Assembly: GCA_016200005.1 (NCBI GenBank)
Contig: JACQFP010000045.1
Span: 1-64,000 of the forward strand
DNA length: 64,000 bases
From: Verrucomicrobiota bacterium
GTDB lineage: Bacteria > Verrucomicrobiota > Verrucomicrobiia > Limisphaerales > PALSA-1396
Direction of reading: 5' to 3'
The notes under the pieces were generated by a model. The model was not told the DNA's origin. It saw only the letters and a program-made list of their open reading frames with translations, and made no database searches. Shown here piece after piece: positions 1 through 9,205 of this stretch. A program made the translations under genes and the position numbers. Position 1 is the first letter of the stretch. Each line of letters starts with the position of its first letter.

Positions 1-991
<991 letters not shown>

Positions 992-1065
992 AGGACTATC
1001 TTTCAGTAGCCGATGGTCGAGGTCGAATCCCGAGACATCGGCAGTCCAGGAAGCTTGGTGAAGTG

Positions 1066-1180
1066 AACGTCCCTTCGCCAGCATTACCTGGAGCAGGTTC
1101 AACGGGTCTGCCGCGCTCCCGCACAGCACTCTCAGCCTTTGTCTCCCGCGACTGCGGAAGGCCGGTTGGCTCCCCTTACA
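1066..1180 (-). promoter_or_regulatory. TPP (THI-box) riboswitch upstream of thiC
   Basis: Read on the minus strand, the segment contains GGGGAGCC near 1175, AAGGCTGAGAGTGC around 1130-1145, then ACCCGTTGAACCTG, CCAGGTAATGCTGGCG and AAGGGA near 1071. These are the diagnostic conserved blocks of the thiamine pyrophosphate riboswitch, in the correct order. It ends about 75 bases before the thiC ATG. TPP binding would be expected to repress thiC. Whether it acts on transcription or translation cannot be told; I see no strong terminator between it and the ATG. Confidence 0.95.
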
Positions 1181-1230
1181 CGGTTGAAAATAGATTCGTA
1201 ATACCAAAGCGTCAAGGAAACGAAATGGTA

Positions 1231-2613
1231 TTATTGGAGCAAGGTATGGCGCAAAATCTGGTAGGCGACATTGAAGTAAATGATTATTCCGGTGACATCA
1301 ACCAACGTCGCAACAAACGGAGCGGAGGATGCCGCCGGGTCGAATCCCAAGCGGCGAAGGACAAACGGCAACATCGAGCCAACGACGCTGCCCCACAAAA
1401 CCACACCCACCAGGCTGATGGATACCGTGAAAGCCACGAGCGCGTAGTGCTCGGTGTAAAGCGTTTCCTTGTGCGGCCATAGGAAAATACGAATCAGAAC
1501 AATCGTGGCGAGCACGGCGCCCAGCGCTACTCCAGCAAGCAGTTCGCGCCGTAACACCCGCCACCAATCGCGGAGGTCAACATCACGCACCGCCATAGCC
1601 CGAATGATCAGAGAAGTAGCTTGCGAACCCGAGTTGCCACCGCTCGAAAGAATTAACGGCAGAAAAAGCGCCAGCACCGCCGCTTTGGCGATTTCACCTT
1701 CGAAGTAGCCCATCGCCGTAGCGGTGAACATTTCGCTGACAAACAAAATGGACAGCCAGCCGGCGCGCTTCTTGATCATCGAGAGCAGACCGATCTTGAG
1801 ATACGGCGCGTCGAGCGCTTCCATACCGCCGAGCTTTTGGATGTCCTCGGTGGCCTCCTTTTCCGCCAGATCCAGCACGTCATCGACAGTGACGACGCCT
1901 ACCAAAACATCTTTCACATCCATCACGGGGAGAATCGTAACGTCGTATTTCTTAAACGCCGCAATGGCGGTTTCCTGGTCATCGGTGGCGCGTAGAGCAA
2001 TGTTGCGGTTTTCAAGAAGCTCCACCACCGGCGTTGACGGTTCGGCCACCACCAGATTGCGCAGGCGCACCCAGTCCACCAGTTTTCCCTTTTCGTCCAC
2101 GACATAGAGTTGATTGAGCGATTCGCGCCTCCGCCCTTCCCGGCGCAAGTGGGCCAGGACTTCTTCCACCGTCCAGGTTTTCTTGATGGCGACATACTCC
2201 GGCGTCATCCGGCGGCCGATGGAGTCCTTGGGATAGCCGAGCAGATCAGCGGCGATCTTCCGTTCTTCCGGCGAAAGCAGATTCAAAAGTTTCTGCGTTG
2301 CCGCGGCCGGCAATTCTTCGAGCAGCGCAGTGCGGTCGTCCGGCGAAAGGTCGTTTAAGATTTGCGCCACTTGCTCGTTGCCCAATGCATGAACGAGTTG
2401 TTCCTGATCCTCCAGGCTCAGATACTCGAAAACGTCCGCCGCAAGCTCATGTGGCAAGATGCGGAGCAGGACGGCCTCTTCATCCGGTTTGAGGTCAGTG
2501 AAAATCTCAGCGAGGTCCGGCGGCTTAAACCCGCAGAGGATCTCGCGGAGTTGATTGAAATTCCGTTGTCGAATCAACTCGGCAAGTTCCGGCTGGAGCA
2601 GGTTGCCAATCAT
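1231..2613 (-). CDS. mgtE: Magnesium transporter MgtE
   Basis: An inner-membrane Mg2+ channel of the MgtE family. From the ATG at 2613 the protein has about 460 residues. The N-terminal helical domain (LQPELAELIRQRNFNQL, DLAEIFTDL, DDRTALLEELP) is followed by two CBS domains (around LYVVDEKGKLVDWV and DVTILPVMDV). A C-terminal five-helix pore domain carries LILSSGGNSGSQATSLIIR and the closing DVTGIIIYFNVAYQIL. The open frame extends to 2679, but that longer start lies inside the upstream terminator hairpin, so 2613 is preferred. No M-box fits in the short upstream gap, so regulation is probably by the CBS/N-domain gating known for the family. Confidence 0.95.
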   Translation of the reverse strand: MIGNLLQPELAELIRQRNFNQLREILCGFKPPDLAEIFTDLKPDEEAVLLRILPHELAADVFEYLSLEDQEQLVHALGNEQVAQILNDLSPDDRTALLEELPAAATQKLLNLLSPEERKIAADLLGYPKDSIGRRMTPEYVAIKKTWTVEEVLAHLRREGRRRESLNQLYVVDEKGKLVDWVRLRNLVVAEPSTPVVELLENRNIALRATDDQETAIAAFKKYDVTILPVMDVKDVLVGVVTVDDVLDLAEKEATEDIQKLGGMEALDAPYLKIGLLSMIKKRAGWLSILFVSEMFTATAMGYFEGEIAKAAVLALFLPLILSSGGNSGSQATSLIIRAMAVRDVDLRDWWRVLRRELLAGVALGAVLATIVLIRIFLWPHKETLYTEHYALVAFTVSISLVGVVLWGSVVGSMLPFVLRRLGFDPAASSAPFVATLVDVTGIIIYFNVAYQILRHTLLQ

Positions 2614-2657
2614 ACCGCTGCCGATTAAAGCCGCAGTTGAACTCGGATGCCAAGAAT

Positions 2658-2689
2658 CAAAAAAGCCGTTCCGCATCACACGGAACGGC
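2658..2689 (-). terminator. Rho-independent terminator after the ErpA-like gene
   Basis: On the minus strand GCCGTTCCG pairs with CGGAACGGC around a short GTGAT-type loop and is followed by TTTTTTGATT. It lies about 25 bases after the stop of the IscA/ErpA-type gene and separates it from mgtE. Confidence 0.9.
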
Positions 2690-2712
2690 GTTGTTAAGCC
2701 GCGGCAGATTTG

Positions 2713-3072
2713 CTATCCTGTCCCGGCTTCGAAAGATTTACCGCAACCACAGCTTTGGCGCGCGTTGGGGTTGGAGATCTTGAAACCACCGCCGGTCAAC
2801 GCGTCGGAAAAGTCGATCACGGTGCCGCGCAGATAATTGGCGCTGAAGGGATCAACCAGCACGGAGACGCCGTGAAAAGCACTGACCAGGTCGTCGGCCC
2901 GCGGTTCGTCGAACACCATTCCGTATTGCATGCCGGAGCAGCCGCCGTCCTCCACGTAAACCCGGAGAGATTTGCCGGCGTTTTCCGGTTGCTCCTGCAA
3001 CATCTCTTTCACGTGGCTGGCCGCGCCTTCCGTCAGACTGACAGCGGATTCATTTGAGGTCACGGTTTCCAT
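2713..3072 (-). CDS. erpA: HesB/IscA/ErpA-family iron-sulfur cluster carrier
   Basis: A 119-residue A-type Fe-S carrier. The family delivers clusters to apoproteins through three conserved cysteines. These are seen as the Cys in VEDGGCSGMQYG (about residue 45) and the C-terminal pair in QSCGCGKSF (about residues 108-110). The GTVIDFSDAL and GGFKISNPNA segments match the family. Length is normal. It is closed by a clear terminator, so it is a single-gene unit or the end of one. Several other Fe-S assembly genes lie 16-26 kb away. IscA, ErpA and SufA cannot be told apart confidently from sequence alone. Confidence 0.92.
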   Translation of the reverse strand: METVTSNESAVSLTEGAASHVKEMLQEQPENAGKSLRVYVEDGGCSGMQYGMVFDEPRADDLVSAFHGVSVLVDPFSANYLRGTVIDFSDALTGGGFKISNPNARQSCGCGKSFEAGTG

Positions 3073-3128
3073 TGCAAGGAAAATTAACAGTCGAGGTTGC
3101 CGGTGTCAATCTGAGCAGTAAACAAATT

Positions 3129-5801
3129 TTACTTTTTTTGGAGCTGAAAATGTTCCTCGGCTTTTTTAATTTTAATTTCCAGCGCGGTCCGCATCGGTGG
3201 CAATAGATCCAGCATGCGCTGGTAGAGCTTCACAGCCTGTTCCCATTGCTTCGCTGCCTCGGCAAGATTACCGGCGGCGAGACCGGCCTGCTTGAGCCAA
3301 TAAAGATCGGGCTTTTCTTCTCCGCGCAGATTATGTCCGTAAACCACGTTGAGATAGCGGTTCAGCGCGAGTTCCAACAGTTGCTCCCGTTCCGCATCAG
3401 ATTTAAGAGCTGCCTGCTTTTCGAACACCATCGCCAGCTTCACTTCCGCCTGACTGCGCACTGTGGCGTCGGCATACGCGTTGGTCAATACCTGCTGAAA
3501 GTAGCTGGCGGCCAGATCGTAGCGCTTGGGATCATCCGCCCCGAGTTGGAAACAGCACTCGCCAATCTGGCCCAGCGCCAGAGCCGCCAGGTTGGTTGGA
3601 AAATCCTGCACCACACGTTTGTAAGCATTGATTGCTTGGGTGAAATCATCCGGCGATTTCACCTGGTCAGTCTTGAACTTCTCAAAAATCGTGTCTCCCA
3701 GTTTCAGATACGCGTCGGCCAGCAGTTCCGGTGGGCTGTTGGTTTTTTCCACCAGAACATTGATCAACTTGGAAAAATAGGCGCTCGCTTCGGAATAATT
3801 CTGGCGGGCAAAGGCCGCCTTTCCCGCGAGCATGCGCGCCCGAAAGATCAACTCCGAGGGCGGCCATTTCTGGTTTTGGTACAAGAGCTGGGCATTATTC
3901 TCCGCATTTACGAAATCGCCGGCATTGAAGTAATGGTCAGCGACCCAATACTGGGCGAGCGGGGCGAGATCATTTGTTGGAAAGCGGGCGACAAAACCGG
4001 TGAACAGCGTCAGCGCATTGGTTTCGTTGCCGGCCTTGTAATTTGCGCTGGCGCGGGAATACTCCGCGCCCGCGCGCGCTGCGTGATTGGTGAATTCGGT
4101 CAGCCAGGCGTCATATCGGCTGATCGCCGCGGGCCAGTTGCCTTCCTGTTCGTAAGTACGCGCAATCGCCAGCTCCACTTCTGGCAGAAGGGACGAATGG
4201 GGAATCAGTTTCTCAATTTGGGAAAACAACTCGCGCGCTTTGGCGGGATCACCCTGGCTGTTTAAAGTCTGACCGACCAACAACAATCCGCGATCAACGT
4301 AAAAACTGGCCGGATACTCGGTGAGGATTCTCGTCAGCGCATTGGTCGCACCGATCAGATTGGTGGTCGCCAGACTGGCCCGCAACAGTTGGTAAAGCGC
4401 CGGTTCGAACAAATTGGTTTTGACCTGTGGCAGCGAGGTATATCGGTCGATGATCAAATTGTAGTTGGTTGCGGCGCCGGCAAAATCTTTAATCTCGAAT
4501 TGAGCGTCCGCCAGTTTGAAGCGAGCGACGGCCTGATCGTAGGACGCGGGCAATTTTTCAACCGCACTTTGGAACGCCGCCTTGCTTTCCGGCACCTTGC
4601 CTTCCTCCCACAAACACCAACCGCGATCCAACTGTGCTTTGCCAAAAAACTCGCTGTTGGTGAAAACCGTGACGAGCCGGTCGAAGTGCGAGTGCGCCTG
4701 CTGGAGCAGATTGGTGCTGGTGGCGCGCAGTCCGGGGTCTCCGGACTTCGCGTCGCGCTCCCGCAACGAGCCGTACTCCTTGAGGCGCAACTCGCCAAGA
4801 GTCAGCAGGGCCATGTCTGACAGGGCATCGTTGGGATATTGATTCAAAAATTTTTCCAACCGGCTGATTGTGTCCGCGATCTTATTTTGCGCCAGTGACA
4901 ACTCGACGACTTTCAAGAGGGCCTGTCGGCGCCGTTCAACTGGGAATTCCGGCGCTATGTTTTGATCATAAACTGCCACGGCTTCCGCCAACCTGTTCAT
5001 GCCCTCTAAAGTCTCCGCGTGAAATGCCACACTCTCCGCCTGCAAAACCGGCTGTCCAGAAGCCGTGGCGAGGGCCACCAGATTGGTAGTGCTGGCCAGC
5101 GATTCCGCCGTCCGCCCAGCCGCCCGTTGGATGCGGCACAGCAAGAATTGCCTGCGCCAGTCGAGGGTCGGGTTCATTTTGATTTTAGAAAGTGGTTGAA
5201 CCGTTTCCTCGGCGGACTTGAATTCCTTTAGCGCCAGCAGCGCCTCACTCAGCAGCAAATCACCGCGCACCACGGATTCGCTGTCCGGCCTGGCCTTGGC
5301 CGCCTGCTGAAAGACGCCATTGGTCTGGCGCAGCCGGTTGGTGACCCCGGACCAGTCCTTCAAATTAAAACGCGCCGCGGCTTCACCGATGCTTGCCTCC
5401 AGACGATTTGTCGAAGCAGGAAAATCATTGACCACTTTGGCGAAAGCATCGGCGGCGGCCTGATAATTCCCACTTTCGAACGACGCCTGCGCCAACCAGT
5501 AATGATATTGGTCGGCCCAGGCGCCCGCTTTGCCCAGATTCGCGGCCAGCAGGTCGATGACGCCAGTGTAGAGCTTGAGTTTGAAACGAGCCTCGCCCTG
5601 TAACAAGATGGCTTCCGGCTTGCGCTCGGAGTTTGGGAATTGGATCGCGAACTCGCCAAACTGTTTTTCCGCCCGATCCCACCAGTGACCATCAAACGAC
5701 TTGGCGGCGTCATCAAACGCATGTTTTTCCGCCTGACTCGCGGCAGACAACGGCGCTTCCGCCAAAGCGAGCGTCAACAAAATCGCAATCAACCTGAGCA
5801 T
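3129..5801 (-). CDS. Secreted tetratricopeptide-repeat protein
   Basis: About 890 residues with an N-terminal signal peptide (MLRLIAILLTLALAEAPLSAAS). The rest is helical TPR-like repeats, such as YHYWLAQASFESGNYQAAADAF, WPAAISRYDAWLTEFTNHA and YDLAASYFQQVLTNA, many of the tol-pal/YbgF/BamD outer-membrane-assembly style (gap, FP.., A..LG). A GTG six bases upstream of the chosen ATG is an equally possible start. No catalytic domain is visible. It probably acts as a periplasmic scaffold for protein complexes. It stands alone between the Fe-S carrier and uvrA. Confidence 0.85.
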   Translation of the reverse strand: MLRLIAILLTLALAEAPLSAASQAEKHAFDDAAKSFDGHWWDRAEKQFGEFAIQFPNSERKPEAILLQGEARFKLKLYTGVIDLLAANLGKAGAWADQYHYWLAQASFESGNYQAAADAFAKVVNDFPASTNRLEASIGEAAARFNLKDWSGVTNRLRQTNGVFQQAAKARPDSESVVRGDLLLSEALLALKEFKSAEETVQPLSKIKMNPTLDWRRQFLLCRIQRAAGRTAESLASTTNLVALATASGQPVLQAESVAFHAETLEGMNRLAEAVAVYDQNIAPEFPVERRRQALLKVVELSLAQNKIADTISRLEKFLNQYPNDALSDMALLTLGELRLKEYGSLRERDAKSGDPGLRATSTNLLQQAHSHFDRLVTVFTNSEFFGKAQLDRGWCLWEEGKVPESKAAFQSAVEKLPASYDQAVARFKLADAQFEIKDFAGAATNYNLIIDRYTSLPQVKTNLFEPALYQLLRASLATTNLIGATNALTRILTEYPASFYVDRGLLLVGQTLNSQGDPAKARELFSQIEKLIPHSSLLPEVELAIARTYEQEGNWPAAISRYDAWLTEFTNHAARAGAEYSRASANYKAGNETNALTLFTGFVARFPTNDLAPLAQYWVADHYFNAGDFVNAENNAQLLYQNQKWPPSELIFRARMLAGKAAFARQNYSEASAYFSKLINVLVEKTNSPPELLADAYLKLGDTIFEKFKTDQVKSPDDFTQAINAYKRVVQDFPTNLAALALGQIGECCFQLGADDPKRYDLAASYFQQVLTNAYADATVRSQAEVKLAMVFEKQAALKSDAEREQLLELALNRYLNVVYGHNLRGEEKPDLYWLKQAGLAAGNLAEAAKQWEQAVKLYQRMLDLLPPMRTALEIKIKKAEEHFQLQKK

Positions 5802-5899
5802 GGCCACGCGACAAACGTAGGCACAACGAACCGGAAACGGAAGAGTGAAATTGGAAAATGATGCGCTGGTGGAGAGTGTTCATCCTTCGAACCACAAAC

Positions 5900-8800
5900 C
5901 TAGATTTCGACAACCACATTCGGCCGCGACAAGAGGACGCGGCTCAAGTACCGGCCGGTGTAGCTCTCAGCGCATTCGGCAACTTTGTCCGGCGTTCCTT
6001 GGGCGACAATTCTCCCGCCACCATCGCCGCCCTCCGGTCCAAGGTCGATGACCCAATCGGCGGTTTTGATCACGTCGAGGTTGTGTTCAATGACTAAAAG
6101 CGTGTTGCCGGCAGCACGCAGCTTAAAGAGCACTTCGAGCAGCTTCGCCACGTCGTGGAAATGCAATCCGGTCGTCGGTTCGTCCAGAATGTAAAGTGTA
6201 TGGCCCGTCGCTCGGCGGCTCAATTCGGCGGCGAGTTTGATGCGCTGCGCCTCCCCACCGCTCAACGTGGTCGCGGATTGGCCCAAGCCGATGTAGCCCA
6301 ATCCGACCTCGGCCAGCGTCAGGCAAATCTCATGAATCTGCGGCACGGCACGGAAGAAATTGACCGCTTCATCGACCGTCATCGCCAGCACATCGGCGAT
6401 GTTCATCCCCTTGTAAGTGATTTCGAGCGTCTCGCGATTGTATCGCCGACCATTGCATGACTCGCACGTGACATAGACTGGCGGCAGGAAATGCATTTCA
6501 ATTTTGATCAACCCGTCGCCCTGGCATTTTTCACAGCGACCGCCTTTGACATTGAAACTGAAGCGCCCCGCGCCATAGCCGCGGATTTTTGCGCCGGGCA
6601 ACCGCGCGAACAGATCGCGTATGTGATTGAACATGCCGGTGTAAGTGGCCGGGTTGCTGCGCGGCGTGCGGCCAATGGGGGTCTGGTCGATCACGATGAC
6701 CTTGTCGAGGTTTTCAAACCCGCGCAATTCGCGATGCGACCCAGGACGTTCCTTCGAGCCGTGGAACTTCCGAAACAGCGCGCGGCGCAGGATATCATCC
6801 ACCAAAGTGCTTTTTCCCGAACCGCTGACACCGGTGACACACGTCAGCACGCCGAGCGGGACGCGAACATCGATGTCCTTCAGATTATTTTCGCGCGCGC
6901 CGAGAACCTCCAGCCAGCCGCGGTCGGCGGACGGTTTGATTCGTTTTTTAGGAACCGGAATCGACAATTCTCCGGTCAGATATTGGGCCGTGAGCGAATG
7001 CGGGTTGGCCAGAACTTCGTCCGGCGTTCCGGCGGCTACGACTTCGCCGCCGCGCACGCCCGCGCCCGGACCGAGGTCGAGCAGATAATCGGCGCGGCGG
7101 ATCGTTTCCTCGTCGTGCTCCACCACCAACACCGTATTGCCGAGGTCGCGCAAACCCTCCAGCGTCGCCAGCAACCGTTCATTGTCGCGCTGATGGAGGC
7201 CGATGCTCGGCTCGTCCAGAATGTAGAGCACGCCGACCAGCCCCGCGCCGATCTGGGTCGCCAGCCGGATGCGTTGCGCCTCACCGCCGCTCAACGTGCC
7301 GCTTTCACGGTTGAGCGTCAGATAACCGAGCCCAACGTTTTTCAGGAAACCAAGTCGCGCCCGAATCTCCTTGATGATGTCGCCGGCGATTGTTTGTTGA
7401 AACTCGGAGAGCCGAAGCGTGGAGAAAAATTCATCAGCCTTCTCGACGGAGAGGGAGCAGACGTCCATGACTGAGAGTCCCGGTATGCGGAATTTTTTCG
7501 ATGGTTGTGATTCGCGCTCGCCCTCACCCCGGCCCTCTCCCCCGGGGAGAGGGTGAATCGCGCTCCGTCTCTCGGCGTTTCGAGACGTACCAGATTCGGT
7601 GACAGGCTGGGATAGATTCTCCCTCTCCCCGGGGGAGAGGGCCAGGGTGAGGGGAACGTTTGTGTCTCCCAAAGTGACCGCGAGTATTTCCGGCTTCAGC
7701 CGCCGCCCGTTGCACGCGTCACAAAAGCGCGGGTTCATGAACGCCTTCAACCGGTTCCTGGTGAACTCGCTTTCACTCTCTTGATAAAGGCGCTCTAGAT
7801 TGGGAACCACGCCTTCGAACGGACGCGTGATTTTGCTCATCTTGCCGGCGCGCCAGAAATGGAACTCGATCTCCGTTTCGCCCGATCCTCGCATCAACAC
7901 CTGCTGAAATTCCTCCGATAAATGTTTGTAAGGTGTTTCAACACTCTGCTGATAGTGCTGGCAGATGGCGCGCAACATCGCCTTGTGGTAGGTGATCATC
8001 CGTTTCCCGCCGCGTCGCCATGGGAGAATCGCGCCCTGCTCCAGCGATTTCTCCGGGTCGGGCACGACCAGACTCTCGTCGAAGACCATCTTCTGTCCGA
8101 GCCCGTGGCAAACCGGACACGCGCCGGCGGGCGCATTGAAAGAAAAATGTTTCGGCGTCAGCGGCTCGTAACTTTTGCCGGTGGCGGGCGAATACGTGCG
8201 GTTCGAGTGTAGGGTTTCGAGCCATTGAGAGGAGTCCGTAGTCCGTGGTCCGTAGTCCGTGGCATTTGCGGCGGGCGCGGCTGCTCTTGCTACTGACTTC
8301 GAGCTAATGACTGGTAGCTCGTGCAACGTCCGCATCACGCCCTCACCCCATTTCAACGCCGTCTCCACCGAATCGCTCAACCGCACCCGGATCTTTTCGT
8401 CAATCACCAGGCGATCCACGACGACTTCGATCGTGTGCTTCTGTTTGGGGTCCAGTTTGATCCGCACGTTGGCGGCCAGCTCCATCAACTCTCCATCAAT
8501 CCGCGCGCGGACAAAGCCATCGTGCGCCAGTCGCTCCACCACGTCGCGAAACTCGCCCTTCTGTTCGCGCACCACCGGAGCGAGCAGCATCACCTTGGTT
8601 TTCGGCGGCAACGCGAGGATTCTATCCACGATGTCGCTGGTGGTTTGCGCCACGATGGGCGCGCCGGTGTCCGGACAATGAGCCTGGCCGACGTGCGCGT
8701 AAAGCAGCCGTAGGTAATCATAAATTTCGGTGGTCGTGGCGATGATGGAACGCGGACTGGTGCCGGAACTGCGTTGTTCGATGGCGATGGCGGGAGAAAG

Positions 8801-9040
8801 TCCTTCAATGTAATCCACATCCGGCTTATGCATCTGGTCGAGAAACTGGCGGGCGTAGGCAGAGAGCGACTCGACGTATTTGCGCTGTCCCTCGGCGTAA
8901 ATCGTGTCAAAGGCCAGCGACGATTTGCCCGACCCGCTCAAGCCGGTGATGACCACGAGTTTGTCGCGCGGGATGGAGAGCGTGAGGTTTTTAAGGTTAT
9001 GCTCACGCGCCCCGCCGATCTTGATGAAATCTTTTGCCAT
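5900..9040 (-). CDS. uvrA: Excinuclease ABC subunit UvrA
   Basis: The damage-recognition ATPase of nucleotide excision repair. It shows two ABC modules: the first Walker A GLSGSGKSSLAFDT with LSAYARQFLDQM, its signature TLSGGEAQRIRLA, the second Walker A GVSGSGKSTLVDDI, and the second signature LSGGEAQRIKLAAEL followed by YILDEPTTGLH. Zinc-binding CxxC pairs are visible in CPVCHGLG, CDACNGRR, CEKCQGDG and CESCNGRR. The ATG at 9040 (MAKDFIKIGGAREHNL) fits the family start better than one nine codons upstream. Two inserts are encoded by repeat elements, at residues about 260-271 and about 461-508; both leave the frame open and avoid the ATPase motifs. Confidence 0.97.
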   Translation of the reverse strand: MAKDFIKIGGAREHNLKNLTLSIPRDKLVVITGLSGSGKSSLAFDTIYAEGQRKYVESLSAYARQFLDQMHKPDVDYIEGLSPAIAIEQRSSGTSPRSIIATTTEIYDYLRLLYAHVGQAHCPDTGAPIVAQTTSDIVDRILALPPKTKVMLLAPVVREQKGEFRDVVERLAHDGFVRARIDGELMELAANVRIKLDPKQKHTIEVVVDRLVIDEKIRVRLSDSVETALKWGEGVMRTLHELPVISSKSVARAAAPAANATDYGPRTTDSSQWLETLHSNRTYSPATGKSYEPLTPKHFSFNAPAGACPVCHGLGQKMVFDESLVVPDPEKSLEQGAILPWRRGGKRMITYHKAMLRAICQHYQQSVETPYKHLSEEFQQVLMRGSGETEIEFHFWRAGKMSKITRPFEGVVPNLERLYQESESEFTRNRLKAFMNPRFCDACNGRRLKPEILAVTLGDTNVPLTLALSPGERENLSQPVTESGTSRNAERRSAIHPLPGGEGRGEGERESQPSKKFRIPGLSVMDVCSLSVEKADEFFSTLRLSEFQQTIAGDIIKEIRARLGFLKNVGLGYLTLNRESGTLSGGEAQRIRLATQIGAGLVGVLYILDEPSIGLHQRDNERLLATLEGLRDLGNTVLVVEHDEETIRRADYLLDLGPGAGVRGGEVVAAGTPDEVLANPHSLTAQYLTGELSIPVPKKRIKPSADRGWLEVLGARENNLKDIDVRVPLGVLTCVTGVSGSGKSTLVDDILRRALFRKFHGSKERPGSHRELRGFENLDKVIVIDQTPIGRTPRSNPATYTGMFNHIRDLFARLPGAKIRGYGAGRFSFNVKGGRCEKCQGDGLIKIEMHFLPPVYVTCESCNGRRYNRETLEITYKGMNIADVLAMTVDEAVNFFRAVPQIHEICLTLAEVGLGYIGLGQSATTLSGGEAQRIKLAAELSRRATGHTLYILDEPTTGLHFHDVAKLLEVLFKLRAAGNTLLVIEHNLDVIKTADWVIDLGPEGGDGGGRIVAQGTPDKVAECAESYTGRYLSRVLLSRPNVVVEI
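7516..7659. repeat. Inverted GC-rich repeat (CCCTCTCCCC family) inserted in frame in uvrA
   Basis: The left arm at about 7519-7556 (CCCTCACCCC, CCCTCTCCCC, GGGGAGAGGG) is mirrored by the right arm at about 7619-7657 (CCCTCTCCCC, GGGGGAGAGGG, CAGGGTGAGGGG). Each arm is itself palindromic. In UvrA it is read as PLTLALSPGERE ... HPLPGGEGRGEGERE, directly after the first zinc module (CDACNGRR ... AVTLGDTN). A single-arm relative lies at 60035-60083. Confidence 0.88.
8231..8262. repeat. Tandem repeat (GTCCGTAGTCCGTG family) in uvrA
   Basis: AGTCCGTAGTCCGTGG is followed by a near-identical unit, GTCCGTAGTCCGTGG. It is read as ATDYGPRTTDSS in UvrA, between the sequence ending VARAAAPAAN and the conserved WLETLHSNRTYSPATG. 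It is a third repeat family, distinct from the one at 7516. Confidence 0.8.
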
Positions 9041-9117
9041 GAGTTCCGGGTTTCTCGAATTAAACAATCGACAAGCTTAGGAAAAAACCGGGAGCGTGGA
9101 AAGCAAAGAAGTCAGGA

Positions 9118-9203
9118 AGGCAAACCCGCAAACCCGGTACCGCTTGAAGGCGGGAGTTCAAACCTTCCGGCGTGCGCGGATTCTTGCAGGTTCGCAGGTT
9201 TGA
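9118..9203. repeat. Inverted repeat between uvrA and the next gene
   Basis: The left part reads GGCAAACCCGCAAACCCG and the right part reads CAGGTTCGCAGGTTTG, its approximate inverse, around a spacer that also holds GGAGTTCAAACCTTCCGG. It lies between two minus-strand genes and abuts the 3' end of the upstream one. Confidence 0.6.
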
Positions 9204-9205
9204 CT

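Noticed and set aside
2614-2679. Longer start of mgtE (22 extra residues)
   Set aside because: The extra codons lie in the terminator hairpin of the upstream gene and have no family similarity.
2614-2712. M-box magnesium riboswitch before mgtE
   Set aside because: The gap is about 100 bases and is largely taken by a terminator; no M-box blocks were seen.
3246-4265. Long plus-strand open frame opposite the TPR gene
   Set aside because: Antisense shadow; the minus-strand frame has a signal peptide and TPR pattern.
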